From Hydrogenophaga crocea (GTDB taxonomy: Bacteria; Pseudomonadota; Gammaproteobacteria; Burkholderiales; Burkholderiaceae_C), in the NCBI RefSeq assembly GCF_011388215.1, contig NZ_CP049989.1, positions 3,286,001 to 3,350,000 of the forward strand: a DNA stretch of 64,000 nucleotides, read 5' to 3'. The position numbers and the translations under genes were made by a program. The notes beneath the pieces were generated by a model. It had not been told where the DNA came from. It did not search any database and saw only the letters and a list, made by a program, of their open reading frames with translations. Shown in pieces: positions 8,447 to 17,919 of this stretch; within the stretch, counting starts at the first letter, position 1, and every line of letters begins with the position of its first letter.

Positions 8447-8723
8447 CGTCCTCCCCCAGCTCGCGTGCGGTGTAGTCCTGCATCTCTGCCAGGCTCGGCA
8501 AGCCCCTCTTCTCCAGCCTGATCGAGTAGCCCATGGCCCGCAGGGCATCGAACAAGGAAGAAACGTAGACCTCATCCCCGCGCTCCAGGCGGTTGAGCAC
8601 GTCGCGGCTTCGACCGCTGTCCTTCGAGAGCTGCACGGACTTGATCCCCAAGCGCTTTCGCAGGGCGCGAAGTTCGCGACCTAGATCGACAGGGTTGTTT
8701 ATTTTGTCCACGATGCGAGTCAT
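8436..8723 (-). CDS. hipB: HipB-like HTH antitoxin/repressor
   Basis: 95 residues with a Cro/C1-type helix-turn-helix at about 15-70 (RALRKRLGIKSVQLSKDSG ... VLNRLERGDEV). It lies directly upstream of hipA and overlaps it, the standard hipBA order. The expected role is binding HipA to block it and repressing the shared promoter. ATG 8723 (MTRIVDK) is preferred over an upstream in-frame codon. A palindrome that could be its operator lies about 25-40 bp upstream of the start. Confidence 0.85.
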   Translation of the reverse strand: MTRIVDKINNPVDLGRELRALRKRLGIKSVQLSKDSGRSRDVLNRLERGDEVYVSSLFDALRAMGYSIRLEKRGLPSLAEMQDYTARELGEDGER

Positions 8724-8745
8724 TTTATGAACAACAACAAACAAC

Positions 8746-8761
8746 GTCCACCATATAGGAC
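8746..8761. promoter_or_regulatory. Probable HipB operator upstream of hipBA
   Basis: GTCC (8746-8749), eight bases, then GGAC (8758-8761). The spacing and inverted arrangement resemble the known E. coli HipB box (TATCC, N8, GGATA), with different half-sites. The spacer contains TATA-like bases that could be the -10 of the hipBA promoter, giving autorepression. This is inferred from position and symmetry. Confidence 0.5.
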
Positions 8762-9231
8762 AAAAAAGTGGTTTGGTCGTGTTGCGTGGGACTGCGTGCC
8801 ACGCGAGGAGCTCGTAAGCCTCACACCCGGTCAGCCCGGCAGGCGGAGTCCATGCTTGTCACCGCCCCAGACCAAGTCGATCGTTCCGCGGCGAGCCACT
8901 TTGGGGCCTTGGCGAACCCGCCAAACCGCGCCGAAACAACCGGGGCGGTTCATCTTGCCCATCTCTCGTTTGCGAAGGATTGGTCGTCCAGACATCTACC
9001 TCACGGTACTTGACCCCTCACGAGTTCAAGCAACACCAACTGCACAATCCACCCATTCCCAACCGGGCCGTCTTACAGGAATGAATGGTCCGAATACGCC
9101 GAGCAGGCCACCATCGCAACCGGCAGCAACCCAAACACTATGCCCAGCAGCATCCGTGGTCTTTGTCAGCCCATCAAACGCCGATACTCGCTGGCACTTC
9201 AACGGTGAGTCCCAATGTGTGAATCTTTCTG
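8762..9231. other. 470 bp without a recognisable gene
   Basis: Lies between the hipBA promoter and the end of the catabolic operon. Long open frames cross it but show no known domain, no ribosome site and composition unlike neighbouring genes. Probably a junction between accessory modules. Confidence 0.5.
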
Positions 9232-10191
9232 TTACAGAGGCTGATGCGTACCGGTTGCGCTAAGCAGGTCGATAGTTCGCAATAGAGCTGTGGGATCTGC
9301 AACACCAGCGCCCGCAATGTCCATTGCACTGCCATGCCCAACAGTTGACAGCACAACGTCAGCACCAATACTCAGGGCGCTTGCACCTTTAGGGGCAAGA
9401 AGTTTGACTGGAATATGACCCTGGTCATGGAAGATCGCAACGTATAGACCGTGCTGGCGGCGACTCAGTAGCTCATCGGCGCCGATTGGATCGCTTACCA
9501 AGTAACCTTCCTGACGGAGCCTATTCACCGCAGGAACAGTCAAGGCCTTGTCCTCGGGACCAAATAGACCACCCTCTGATGCGTGCGGATTGATTCCGAA
9601 CATTCCAACGGTGAGCAGTTCGCTGCCGATTCTCTCACTAGCCGCAACACCGCATCTTGTGGCCGCGCAGATAAGGTCAACCGTCAACCGATCGAGCGCA
9701 TCGCGAACGCTTTCATGCAGAGTGACATGGACGATACGTAGCCCACCGCCCACGAGCATCAGAAACACTTCGCTCGATGCTAGGCCGCACACACGCGCAA
9801 GCAGCGAGGGATAGCCACTAAATGGAATGCCCGCCAATGAAACCGCCGTCTCATGATGAGGGCAGGCAATGACTGCATCGCATTCACCGGCCTGCGTCGC
9901 GAGAATGGCTGCTGTTGCACTTGCCACTGCAGAGGCTCCAGCCGCTGCATTCACCTCGCCTGGGCGTGCCGATTCAGAGTCCAAAGAGCCAGCCTCTTTA
10001 TGGCGGACTGATGCCAGCAATGTGGTCATGCCTAGGCGTTCCGCTGTGGCATGCAACACATCCCCAGGACCGAACACCGTGAAGCGGAACAGGCTGGCCG
10101 CAGGCTGGGCGGCCAGCGCTTTTAGGGCAATCTCCGGCCCGATCCCGTTGGGATCACCCAAGGCCAGAGCAATGCGGTTGGGGACGCTCAT
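9232..10191 (-). CDS. tphB: TphB-like cis-dihydrodiol dehydrogenase of the PdxA family
   Basis: 319 residues of the PdxA/TphB family: [15 protein letters not shown] at the N-terminus, [49 protein letters not shown] and the metal-site motif [13 protein letters not shown]. From memory, these stretches follow Comamonas TphB far more closely than E. coli PdxA. TphB oxidises the cis-diol made from terephthalate (1,2-dihydroxy-3,5-cyclohexadiene-1,4-dicarboxylate) with loss of CO2, giving protocatechuate. Three predicted metal-binding His residues lie in these motifs. It is last in the operon and overlaps the TRAP receptor gene by 4 bp. The alternative is a PdxA2-type phosphothreonate dehydrogenase, but the neighbouring TphA-like genes favour TphB. 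Confidence 0.85.
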   Translation of the reverse strand: MSVPNRIALALGDPNGIGPEIALKALAAQPAASLFRFTVFGPGDVLHATAERLGMTTLLASVRHKEAGSLDSESARPGEVNAAAGASAVASATAAILATQAGECDAVIACPHHETAVSLAGIPFSGYPSLLARVCGLASSEVFLMLVGGGLRIVHVTLHESVRDALDRLTVDLICAATRCGVAASERIGSELLTVGMFGINPHASEGGLFGPEDKALTVPAVNRLRQEGYLVSDPIGADELLSRRQHGLYVAIFHDQGHIPVKLLAPKGASALSIGADVVLSTVGHGSAMDIAGAGVADPTALLRTIDLLSATGTHQPL

Positions 10192-11231
10192 GCGGGCTTG
10201 TACTTTGCGATTAGTGCCCTCGCACCTGCCAACAGCCTCTCACCGTCGGCCCCACGCCGGTTCATATCCTGCACCCATTCGGCAGCGATATCGCCGGTGA
10301 GTTTGATGAACTCCTGCGTTTCTGCATCTGTGAACACATGCACCTTATTGCCTCGATCGGTTGCCGCCTTGCGACTAACAGGATCGACGTCCTGCTGCAC
10401 TTTTCCGAACCATACCGATGTCTCGACGCCAGAGTTGTCGTCGATGACCTTGCGCAGGTCAGCGGGTAGCGAGGCGTAGCGTGCCTTGTTCATCACCATT
10501 ACGAAAGCGGTGTTGTATAGAGCAGGCTTTCCCGGCGCGAACTCGCTGTGATGCTGCGCAAGCTCATGCATCTTCACTGAGGTAATCACTTCCCATGGCA
10601 GTGCCGCACCGTCGATCACCCCCTTGGAGATGGCGTCAGGAATCTGGGGCAGCGGCATGCCCACCGCAGTGGCACCGGCGGCATTGAGTAGTTTGGTGGC
10701 CTGGCGAGTCGGGCCGCGCATCTTGAGACCGCGAAGGTCAGCCGCGCGCAGGATGGGCTTGCTGCGCGAGTGCAGAACGCCCGGTCCGTGCGTGTGAAAG
10801 GCCAACGGTTGCACATCCTTGAATTCGTCAGCGGCGTAGGTCTGCAAATACTCCCAGGCAGCACGCGAGGCTCCAACGGCGTCGTGAGTCATGAAGGGCA
10901 ACTCGAACACCTCAGTGCGGGGAAAGCGTCCTGGGGTGTTGCCAGCCAGTGTCCAGACGATGTCAACTACGCCGTCGCGAGCTTGGTCGAACAGCTGCAG
11001 GGGCGTACCGCCGAGCTGCATGGCTGGATAACCTTCAAACTTGATCCGCCCTCCCGATGATTGCTCGACCTTGGCCATCCATGCTTTGTGTGCGTTGAGA
11101 TACACATTGGACGTTGGCGCCATGAAGGTATGAAACTTGAGCGTCACGGCCTGCTGTGCGAAGGCGCCCAGTCCGGGCGCGCCAACGGTAGCCGCAATGG
11201 CGGCTGACTTCAGAACGGTTCTACGGTACAT
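10188..11231 (-). CDS. TRAP transporter substrate-binding protein, DctP family (catabolic operon)
   Basis: 347 residues with a twin-arginine-like signal ([17 protein letters not shown]) ending near AFA and the DctP core ([36 protein letters not shown]). It should capture the operon's substrate in the periplasm. A good ribosome site (GGAGAC) precedes ATG 11231. It overlaps tphB by 4 bp and is separated by 113 bp from the aldehyde dehydrogenase, the largest gap in the operon. No DctQ or DctM membrane subunits are encoded in the window, so it must use subunits encoded elsewhere or be non-functional alone. Confidence 0.88.
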   Translation of the reverse strand: MYRRTVLKSAAIAATVGAPGLGAFAQQAVTLKFHTFMAPTSNVYLNAHKAWMAKVEQSSGGRIKFEGYPAMQLGGTPLQLFDQARDGVVDIVWTLAGNTPGRFPRTEVFELPFMTHDAVGASRAAWEYLQTYAADEFKDVQPLAFHTHGPGVLHSRSKPILRAADLRGLKMRGPTRQATKLLNAAGATAVGMPLPQIPDAISKGVIDGAALPWEVITSVKMHELAQHHSEFAPGKPALYNTAFVMVMNKARYASLPADLRKVIDDNSGVETSVWFGKVQQDVDPVSRKAATDRGNKVHVFTDAETQEFIKLTGDIAAEWVQDMNRRGADGERLLAGARALIAKYKPA

Positions 11232-11297
11232 TTAGATTGTCTCCATGAAGTTGAGGGCAAAACCATCCCTCTCCCTTGCGCACGGGATGCCGTGGCC

Positions 11298-11320
11298 GGT
11301 CCGCAGGATGAGGTCGGACC
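11298..11320. repeat. Inverted repeat between aldehyde dehydrogenase and TRAP genes
   Basis: GGTCCG (11298-11303) and CGGACC (11315-11320) with an 11-bp loop. There is no T-tract on either side. It could reduce read-through or protect the mRNA end. Confidence 0.3.
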
Positions 11321-11344
11321 AGAGCGTTGTGTTTGGGGGTTCAG

Positions 11345-12793
11345 TCAGGCCGGGCTGGCTTGTGATACGAATTTGGTAATCAGGTAGCCATCGAAGGTTT
11401 CGCTGCCTCCCTCGCTTCCAATACCGCTGTCCTTGACGCCGCCAAAGGGCGTTTCGGCGAGCGTGATGCCGAAGTGGTTGACGTTGACCATACCCACCTC
11501 GAGGTCGTTGACCACGCGGGTGGAGGTCTTGATGGAGTTGGTGAACACGAAGCCCGTCAGGCCGAAGGGCAGCGCATTAGCGCGGCGCAGCACCTCGTCG
11601 ATGTCCCGAAAGCGAGTGAAAGGCGCCAGCGGGCCGAAGGACTCTTCAACCATCACCCGCGCGTCGTCGGGCACATCGGTAAGCACAGTGGGCGGGAAGA
11701 AGTGGCCGGTACCCGGAAGGCGCTGGCCGCCGCATGCCACTCGGGCACCCCGCTCCAGGGCATCGTTCACAAAGTCGTCCATTGCATCGACACGGCGCGC
11801 ATGCGCGAGCGGGCCCATCTGCGTGTTCTCGGCCAGACCGTCGCCCACCTTGAGGCTGCCGTATATGGCCGTGAAGAGCTCCAGGAACTGTTCGTAGACG
11901 CCTTCCTGAATGTAGAAACGACTGGGCGCAATGCAGAGTTGCCCGGCGTTGCGCGCCTTGAAGCGCGCGAGCAACTGGGCCGCGGCCTCCACGTCGGCGT
12001 CCTCGAAGACGATCACTGGCGCGTGGCCGCCAAGCTCCATGGTGATGCGCTTCATGTGCGCGCCTGCTAGCGCGGCGAGCTGTTTTCCTACCGCCACGGA
12101 ACCGGTGAACGACACCTTGCGCGAGATCGGCGAGGTGATGAGGTGATGCGACACCTGCGCAGGATCGCCCCAGACCACGTTCAGCACACCCGGCGGTAGG
12201 CCGGCGTCGTGGAACAGGCGGGCCAGTGCCACCACGGCGCTGGGCGAGTCTTCCGGTCCCTTGAGCACCAGCGTGCAGCCCGCGCCGATGGCCGCGCACA
12301 TCTTGCGGATGGCCTGGTTGAAGGGAAAGTTCCAGGGTGTGAAGGCCACGCACACGCCCACCGGCTCGCGCAGCACCATCTGGCGCACGTGCGGCTGGCG
12401 CGGCGGAATCACGCGGCCGTAGATGCGACGGCATTCCTCCGCGTGCCACTCCGCGTGTTCGGCGCAGGTGTTGACCTCGAGCAGGGCCTCGGCCAGGGGC
12501 TTGCCCTGGTCGAGCGTGAGCTCTCGTGCGATCTGCGGCGCGCGTTCGCGCGTGAGCTCGGCCACACGGCGCAGGATCTTCGATCGCTCAAGCGGCGACG
12601 ACTGCCGCCACGTGGCGAAGGCGCGCTGAGCTGCCTGCAGCGCACGGTCCAGGTCATCGATGCGCGCGTGCGGCAGCGAGCCGATCCGCTGACCAGTAGC
12701 GGGGTTGACGATGTCCTGGTGGCGGCGGTCGCCACCGGTGATGAACTCGCCGTCGATGTAGAGGTAGGAGGGCCCGTAGGCGGTGTCGGTCAT
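11345..12793 (-). CDS. NAD(P)-dependent aldehyde dehydrogenase (TsaD-like role proposed)
   Basis: 482 residues, the full length of the succinate-semialdehyde/betaine-type ALDH class. Visible are [16 protein letters not shown] (the catalytic Asn region), the [15 protein letters not shown] segment carrying the general-base Glu, and [11 protein letters not shown] with the catalytic Cys. In this operon it follows the SDR by 20 bp, so the natural reading is oxidation of an aromatic aldehyde made by the SDR, such as 4-carboxybenzaldehyde to terephthalate, the job of TsaD in Comamonas testosteroni T-2. The family is broad, so substrate is inferred from context only. Confidence 0.88.
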   Translation of the reverse strand: MTDTAYGPSYLYIDGEFITGGDRRHQDIVNPATGQRIGSLPHARIDDLDRALQAAQRAFATWRQSSPLERSKILRRVAELTRERAPQIARELTLDQGKPLAEALLEVNTCAEHAEWHAEECRRIYGRVIPPRQPHVRQMVLREPVGVCVAFTPWNFPFNQAIRKMCAAIGAGCTLVLKGPEDSPSAVVALARLFHDAGLPPGVLNVVWGDPAQVSHHLITSPISRKVSFTGSVAVGKQLAALAGAHMKRITMELGGHAPVIVFEDADVEAAAQLLARFKARNAGQLCIAPSRFYIQEGVYEQFLELFTAIYGSLKVGDGLAENTQMGPLAHARRVDAMDDFVNDALERGARVACGGQRLPGTGHFFPPTVLTDVPDDARVMVEESFGPLAPFTRFRDIDEVLRRANALPFGLTGFVFTNSIKTSTRVVNDLEVGMVNVNHFGITLAETPFGGVKDSGIGSEGGSETFDGYLITKFVSQASPA

Positions 12794-12813
12794 GTGAGGA
12801 CTGGCTCGCTGGC

Positions 12814-13569
12814 TCAGATGAAGACCGATCCGCCATCGACGGCGATGGTCTGGCCGGTGATGAAGCCCGCGCCATCGCTGGCGAGAAACAGCAGGGCACC
12901 CACCAGGTCTTCGGGCACTTGGTCGCGCTGCAGCGACCGGCTGGTCTTGCGCACCACGTCGCCCATCTGGCTGTGCAGGTCGTTCTGCAGCACGCCGTCG
13001 CTCAGCGTGAAGCCGGGCGAGATGGCGTTGACGGTGATGTTGTCCTTGCCCAGCTCACGCGCCAGCGAGCGCGTGAAGGCAACGACCGCGCCCTTGCTGG
13101 CCACGTAGTGCAGCAGGTTGGGCGTGCCCTTGTTGATCGTGGTCGATGCGATGTTGACGATGCGGCCGAAGCCGTTGCGGCGCATCGCGGGCACCGCGGC
13201 CTTGGCGCACACAAAGGGCCCCAGGGTGTTGACCTCCATCACCCGCATCCATTCCTCGTTCGGGATCTGCTCGAACGGCCGCATCGCCAGCGTGGTGAAC
13301 AGGCCCGCGTTGTTCACCAGCACATCGAGCCGGCCGAAGGTGTTGACCGCCTTGTCGACCATGGCCTGCACGGCGGCCGGGTTGACCACATCGGTGTCGG
13401 CGCCGATCGCCTGATGGCCTTCGGCAACCAGGCGTTGTGCGGCGTCTTCAGCGCCGCGCAGGTCGGCGATGACCACGCGGTGGCCGGCTTGCGCCAGGGC
13501 CTTCGAGAAGGCGAAACCGATGCCGCTGGCGCCGCCAGTGATCGCAATGACGCGGGAGGGGTTGCTCAT
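12814..13569 (-). CDS. Short-chain dehydrogenase/reductase (TsaC-like role proposed)
   Basis: 251 residues, classical SDR. The nucleotide motif is TGGASGIG at the N-terminus, NNAG follows, then the catalytic Ser region [13 protein letters not shown] with Tyr and Lys, and the C-terminal [12 protein letters not shown]. It would oxidise an alcohol or reduce a ketone with NAD(P)(H). Between the P450 electron chain and the aldehyde dehydrogenase, the likely step is oxidation of an aromatic alcohol such as 4-(hydroxymethyl)benzoate, as TsaC does. The specific substrate cannot be read from sequence. The start ATG 13569 gives normal length. Confidence 0.88.
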   Translation of the reverse strand: MSNPSRVIAITGGASGIGFAFSKALAQAGHRVVIADLRGAEDAAQRLVAEGHQAIGADTDVVNPAAVQAMVDKAVNTFGRLDVLVNNAGLFTTLAMRPFEQIPNEEWMRVMEVNTLGPFVCAKAAVPAMRRNGFGRIVNIASTTINKGTPNLLHYVASKGAVVAFTRSLARELGKDNITVNAISPGFTLSDGVLQNDLHSQMGDVVRKTSRSLQRDQVPEDLVGALLFLASDGAGFITGQTIAVDGGSVFI

Positions 13570-13611
13570 GTCTTGTCTTTCCTGAAGTGCGGGAGGTGGG
13601 AAGGGGAGGGC

Positions 13612-14802
13612 TCAGGCGAGGGCGAGCGTCGCCTCTGTCAGTGCCTTGCGCGCGCGCATGTGGGCACTGGGGTCGTTGAGGGATTCGACCGCGACGAGCT
13701 GGCCATCGCGCCAACGTTGCACGGAGAAACGGTCGCTGTCCGGATCGCCGTCGATGCGGGCCTCGTCGTCAGGGCGCGCCAGGCCGGCGATCTGCAGGCG
13801 GCAGGCGCCTTGCTCGCTCCAGAACCACGGCAGCTTGTCGTACGGTGCGCCGGCCGCGCCGGTGCAGCTGCGCAACCGGGTGGCGATGTGGCGCGCCTGA
13901 TCGACCGCGGCCTGGACCGATTCGATGCGCACGCGCTCACCGCGCCAGGGAAAGTTTGCGCAGTCGCCTAGCGCGGAGATTGCGGGGTCAGCGGTGAGCA
14001 GTTGTTCGTCGACCGCGATGCCGTTGTCGGTGGCGAGGCCGGCGTCGCGTGCCAGCTGGTCGTTCGGCGTGACGCCGATCGCGATCACCACGAGATCGGC
14101 GGCAATGCGTTCGCCATGGACCAGTTGCACGGCCTGCACCTGGCCATCGTCGCCGTGACCGCCTTCAAAACCCGCGAGCCGCGCACCGAAATGCAGCCGC
14201 GCGCCTTGCGACACATGCCAATCGATCAAGTACTGTGCCATGCGCGTCGACAGCGCGCGCTGCAAGGGCCGCTCGGCCGCTTCGATGACATCTATCTCGC
14301 GCCCGAGAGCGCGTGCCACGGCCGCCAGTTCGAGACCGATAAAGCCCGCACCCACCACGGCGATGCGCTGCGCCTGCCCGATTCGTTCGCGCAGGGCTTG
14401 CGCGTCGGCCAGGGTTCGCAGCCCGAACAAGCCCTTGAGCGAGGCGCCGGGCACATCGGGCCAGCGCACGCGCGCCCCGGTGGCCAGCACCAGATGGTCG
14501 TAGGGGAGTGTCTGGCCATTGCTCAGGCGCGCGCAATGTGCGGCGCGATCGATGGCCTCGACGCGCACGGGCGACAGCACCTCCAGGCGCAGGCGCTCAT
14601 AGAGGGCCGCGGGCCGCAGAAGCAGCCCTTCGGCGGTGACGGTGCCCTTGAGGAATGCCTTGGACAGCGGCGGGCGCTGGTAGGGCAGGCCGGGCTCATC
14701 GCCCACCATCGTGATGGGTCCTTCATGCCCGGCTTCGCGCAGCGAGGCCGCGAGCTGGAAGCCGCCCTGACCGGTGCCGACGATGACGATGCGCGAGGCC
14801 AT
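13612..14802 (-). CDS. FAD-dependent NAD(P)H:ferredoxin reductase (P450/oxygenase partner)
   Basis: 396 residues with the putidaredoxin-reductase architecture: FAD motif IVIVGTGQGGFQLAASL at residues 4-20, PYQRPPLSK, a second dinucleotide motif VVGAGFIGLELAAVA, the GD motif in ISALGDCANFP, and a C-terminal reductase domain. It would pass electrons from NAD(P)H to the adjacent [2Fe-2S] ferredoxin and on to the P450. ATG 14802 shares one base with the ferredoxin stop (TGATG), showing tight coupling. An upstream in-frame extension lies inside the ferredoxin gene and is rejected. Confidence 0.9.
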   Translation of the reverse strand: MASRIVIVGTGQGGFQLAASLREAGHEGPITMVGDEPGLPYQRPPLSKAFLKGTVTAEGLLLRPAALYERLRLEVLSPVRVEAIDRAAHCARLSNGQTLPYDHLVLATGARVRWPDVPGASLKGLFGLRTLADAQALRERIGQAQRIAVVGAGFIGLELAAVARALGREIDVIEAAERPLQRALSTRMAQYLIDWHVSQGARLHFGARLAGFEGGHGDDGQVQAVQLVHGERIAADLVVIAIGVTPNDQLARDAGLATDNGIAVDEQLLTADPAISALGDCANFPWRGERVRIESVQAAVDQARHIATRLRSCTGAAGAPYDKLPWFWSEQGACRLQIAGLARPDDEARIDGDPDSDRFSVQRWRDGQLVAVESLNDPSAHMRARKALTEATLALA

Positions 14803-15125
14803 CACACCTGGCGTTCGGGGATGTTGACCACGAGCGTTTCCATGCCCGGGGCAAGCACCAGCTGGCAACTGAGGCGGCTGTTGTCGCGCCGTTCACTCGC
14901 GGCACTGGCGAGCATGGCGTCCTCCACCTCGCTGACCGGCGGCAAACCGGCGAGCGAACCTTCGTCGACATAGACGTGGCAGGTGGCACACATGGCCGAT
15001 CCGCCGCACTCGGCCACGATGCCGGGAACGCCATGTGCCATGGCGGTGGCCATGACGGTGCTGCCGACGTCGGCAGTGATGGTCTGTCGCGAGCCGTCGG
15101 GCTGAACGTAAACGATGCTGGGCAT
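14802..15125 (-). CDS. [2Fe-2S] ferredoxin of the adrenodoxin/putidaredoxin type
   Basis: 107 residues. Cluster ligands appear as CGGSAMCATCH (C40, C46, C49) with a fourth Cys in RLSCQLV (C87), the spacing typical of P450-serving ferredoxins. It shuttles electrons from the reductase encoded immediately downstream to the P450 encoded 32 bp upstream. Position, size and cluster type match palustrisredoxin, the partner of CYP199A enzymes. The start ATG 15125 is preceded by an AAGGAA-like site. Confidence 0.92.
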   Translation of the reverse strand: MPSIVYVQPDGSRQTITADVGSTVMATAMAHGVPGIVAECGGSAMCATCHVYVDEGSLAGLPPVSEVEDAMLASAASERRDNSRLSCQLVLAPGMETLVVNIPERQV

Positions 15126-15157
15126 GAGGGTTTCCTTGGGTTCTGCGGATGGGCGGT

Positions 15158-16375
15158 TCAGTGAACGGCGGCGAGCGAAGGCTCCACCGACACGGGCAGG
15201 GACTTGAGGCCGCGCACGGTGTTGTTGAAGTGCAGCACGGGTTCGCCTTCGCGGTGAATGCGGGCCACACGGCGCGCCAGCGCGGTGAGCAGCACCTCGC
15301 CCTCCAGGCGCGCCATCATCTGGCCGGCGCAGCCGTGGATGCCGGCGCCGAAGCCGGTGTGGCCGGTGGCCCGGCGGGTGATGTCGAAGGTGTCGGCGCC
15401 GGGCCAGCGGCGCGGGTCGCGGTTGGCCGATGCGATGAACACGGCCACCTTCTGTTCCGGCTGCAGCGTGATGCCGTCCACCTCCACCGCTTGCGTGGTG
15501 GTGCGGTAGAAGGAATGGAAGGTCGGGTCGTAGCGCAACACTTCCTCCAGTGCCTGGCGCGCCAGCGAGGGGTTCTCGTGCAACAGCGCCCATTGCTCCG
15601 GATGCGCGGTGAAGCTGACAATGGCATTGCAAAGGGTGAAGATCGTGGTGTCCAACCCGGCCGAGAGCAGCGTGCGCACCAGCATGCTTGCCTCTTCGTG
15701 CGTGATCTCGCCATCGTCGGCGGCAGCGTAGAGCTGCGCGCCCAGGCCGTCCGTGGTGAGCGCTTCGCGGCGGCACACCTGGGCGATCCAGTTCACCGCT
15801 TCGCCCGAGGTCTTCATGCGCTCGTGGAAGCGTTCGTTGATCGGACCGAAGCCGTTGAACACCATGTCGCCGTAGGGCAGCAGGTGCTCGCGTCCCTCGG
15901 CGGGCAGGCCCACCGCATCGCCGAAGGCCTTGGTCGGGAAGGCCTCGCACAGCTCGCGGGCGATGTCGAAGGAGCCGCGCTCCACCAGTTCATCGACCAT
16001 GCGCGCGGCCACGGCTTCGAAGGTGGAACGCAGCCGGCCGATGGAGGCAGGCGAGAGCACGCGAGCCACCACCTTGCGGATGCGGCCGTGGTTCGGCGGA
16101 TCGGCCTCCAGGATGATGCTGGGCTTGCGCCAGGGCGTTTCGGTGTGGAAGTTGGCCAGACCGACGCCGGCGCTGGAGCAGAACAGGTCGGGCTTGGACA
16201 GCACCGCATGCACCTGCTCGTGGCGCGCGACAGCCAGTGCTCCATAGCGCTCCAGCCACACCCACGGGCCCGCCTCGCGCAGTCGCTCGTAGTGCGGGTA
16301 GGGGTTGGCCAGCACGGCGCTGTCGTAAGGGTCGAAGTCGCTGACGGGAACTCCGCTGTAGGGGTTGGCGTGCAT
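15158..16375 (-). CDS. Cytochrome P450, CYP199-like
   Basis: 405 residues, soluble bacterial P450. The I-helix oxygen-activation motif is AGLDTT (239-244), the K-helix ExxR is E278/R281 and the heme-Cys loop is FGAGIHGCAGQ with C349. The N-terminal half (FCSSAGVGL, EADPPNH, GREHLLPYGDMVFNGFGP) closely follows the CYP199A enzymes of Rhodopseudomonas as I remember them; these oxidise para-substituted benzoates (O-demethylation of 4-methoxybenzoate, hydroxylation of 4-methylbenzoate). One position recalled as Arg in the B-C loop of CYP199A is Ala69 here, and a Ser near the I-helix is Thr235, so substrate may differ. It is followed by its own ferredoxin and reductase, a complete class I system. 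Confidence 0.9.
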   Translation of the reverse strand: MHANPYSGVPVSDFDPYDSAVLANPYPHYERLREAGPWVWLERYGALAVARHEQVHAVLSKPDLFCSSAGVGLANFHTETPWRKPSIILEADPPNHGRIRKVVARVLSPASIGRLRSTFEAVAARMVDELVERGSFDIARELCEAFPTKAFGDAVGLPAEGREHLLPYGDMVFNGFGPINERFHERMKTSGEAVNWIAQVCRREALTTDGLGAQLYAAADDGEITHEEASMLVRTLLSAGLDTTIFTLCNAIVSFTAHPEQWALLHENPSLARQALEEVLRYDPTFHSFYRTTTQAVEVDGITLQPEQKVAVFIASANRDPRRWPGADTFDITRRATGHTGFGAGIHGCAGQMMARLEGEVLLTALARRVARIHREGEPVLHFNNTVRGLKSLPVSVEPSLAAVH

Positions 16376-16393
16376 CGTGGGTCTCCTGTGGGT

Positions 16394-17428
16394 TCAGTCG
16401 GCGAGGGCGGCCGCGGGGCGCGTGGCCACGGCAAAGGCGTCGCAGAAAAAGGCGTCGGGTGAAAGGCCGCGCAAGGCGGTGAAATCGTGGCGCGCGGCGG
16501 CCACCATGGGCGGTGCGCCACAGGCGTACACCACATGCGCCGCCAGGCTGGCGTGGTCGGCCAGCACCGCCTCGTGCACGAGACCGGTGCGCCCCTGCCA
16601 ACTGTCGCCCGCGGTGGGTTCGGAGATCACCGGCTCGAACCGGATGCCGCGGGTTGCCGCCCAACCTCGCGCGAGATCCAGCAGGTACAGGTCGCGCGGC
16701 GTGCGCGCGCCCCAGTAGAGGCTGATGTCGCGCTGCAGGCCGCGGCGGAACGCGTCTTCCAGCATCGACTTGAGGGGGGCGAAGCCGGTGCCGCTGGCCA
16801 GCATCACCACCGGTCCTTCGTGCTGCTCGCGCCAGTGGAAGTCGCCGTGCGGGAGTTCCACCTCGACCGTGTCGCCCGCGGCGAGCCCGCCGGAGAGGCA
16901 TTGCGAGAACGCGCCATCGGGCAGCACGCGGATGTGCAGTTCGGCACCGTCGTTCTGGTGCGGTGGGTTGGCCATCGAGTAGCTGCGGCGCTGGCCATCG
17001 GGCAGCAGTACCTGCAGGTACTGGCCGGCCTGAAAGCGCACCTTCTCGCCCGCCGGGAACCGCAGCTTCATGCGCACCACGTCGCTGGCCAGCCAGTCCA
17101 GCCGCATCACGCGGGCGGCCACGCGGCGGCGCGCCAGCGGATCGATGCGCGTGAGCGTGCGCGGCTCGATGACCAGGTCGCTCAAGGGCCGGGCCTGGCA
17201 GAACAGGGCCATCCCTTGTGCGCGCTCGGCATCGCTGAGCGCGTGGTCGCCAGCGCGGCCCGGGGCCACGCGGCCCGACAGCACACGGCCTTTGCAGCTG
17301 GCGCACACACCGGCGTTGCACGAATAGGGCAGCTCCCAGCCGGCCTGGCGCACCGCCTCCAGCACCGACTGGTCTTCTGCGCAGGCAATGGGTTCGTCGA
17401 GCCCGACCACCTGAATGCGGTAGGACAT
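16394..17428 (-). CDS. tphA1: Oxygenase reductase: N-terminal [2Fe-2S] ferredoxin plus FAD/NAD domain (TphA1-like)
   Basis: 344 residues. An N-terminal plant-type [2Fe-2S] domain (CNAGVCASCKG at about 37-47, later FCQARP) is fused to an FAD domain with RSYSMANPP and an NAD domain with SGTGFAPLKSML and a C-terminal FFCDAF. This is the TphA1/class IB oxygenase reductase layout, moving electrons from NAD(P)H to the Rieske oxygenase encoded just upstream. ATG 17428 lies 2 bp after the beta-subunit stop. Gene order alpha, beta, reductase is compact and supports one complex. Confidence 0.9.
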   Translation of the reverse strand: MSYRIQVVGLDEPIACAEDQSVLEAVRQAGWELPYSCNAGVCASCKGRVLSGRVAPGRAGDHALSDAERAQGMALFCQARPLSDLVIEPRTLTRIDPLARRRVAARVMRLDWLASDVVRMKLRFPAGEKVRFQAGQYLQVLLPDGQRRSYSMANPPHQNDGAELHIRVLPDGAFSQCLSGGLAAGDTVEVELPHGDFHWREQHEGPVVMLASGTGFAPLKSMLEDAFRRGLQRDISLYWGARTPRDLYLLDLARGWAATRGIRFEPVISEPTAGDSWQGRTGLVHEAVLADHASLAAHVVYACGAPPMVAAARHDFTALRGLSPDAFFCDAFAVATRPAAALAD

Positions 17429-17430
17429 GC

Positions 17431-17919
17431 TCACAGCGGAATCGCCAGCAGGGTGTCGATGGCGTGGCTGTCGCACACCACGTCGCGCTGCGCGATGCGC
17501 AACTCGCCGTCGGCGTCGATGACGAGTCGGTCGATGTAGCGTCCGCTGGCGAACACGCTGGTTTCGCCGGTGCGCATGATGCGAATCACGAGGAACGGTG
17601 TTTCGCAATGGCGGCCCTGGAGCGTTTCGTCGAGCAGGGCCGGCATGCCGAGCAGGTGCCGGTAGCGCTGGCGTTCGTACACGTTGGCCCGGCGCAGCGA
17701 GAGGATTCGATCGCCGAGCATGGCGCGCGAGTCGGCGTAGATCAGCGCAGCCGACAGGCCCTGGCGGTGGTTGTCCTCGGTGGTGACTCGGTAGAGGCAG
17801 TCCTCGGTGAAGAAGCCGGGCCAGTCTTCCAGGTGGTCATTGTCGATGCAGCGCGCGTAGTGCGAGTTCAGTTGCATCACGGCTTGCGTGTCGATGGTGT
17901 TGTTCATGACCGCGTTCAT
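17431..17919 (-). CDS. tphA3: Aromatic-ring dioxygenase beta subunit (TphA3-like)
   Basis: 162 residues of the small-subunit family with the SnoaL-like fold. The stretches [44 protein letters not shown] and the C-terminal DTLLAIPL closely follow the terephthalate dioxygenase small subunit TphA3 as remembered. It is structural, forming the alpha3beta3 oxygenase with the large subunit. ATG 17919 overlaps the alpha stop by 4 bp (ATGA); a second ATG 12 bp downstream is possible. Confidence 0.9.
   Translation of the reverse strand: MNAVMNNTIDTQAVMQLNSHYARCIDNDHLEDWPGFFTEDCLYRVTTEDNHRQGLSAALIYADSRAMLGDRILSLRRANVYERQRYRHLLGMPALLDETLQGRHCETPFLVIRIMRTGETSVFASGRYIDRLVIDADGELRIAQRDVVCDSHAIDTLLAIPL

Noticed and set aside
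8727..9263. 178-codon plus-strand frame
   Set aside because: No ribosome site or domain, overlaps the hipBA promoter and the end of tphB, and lacks the codon use of real genes.
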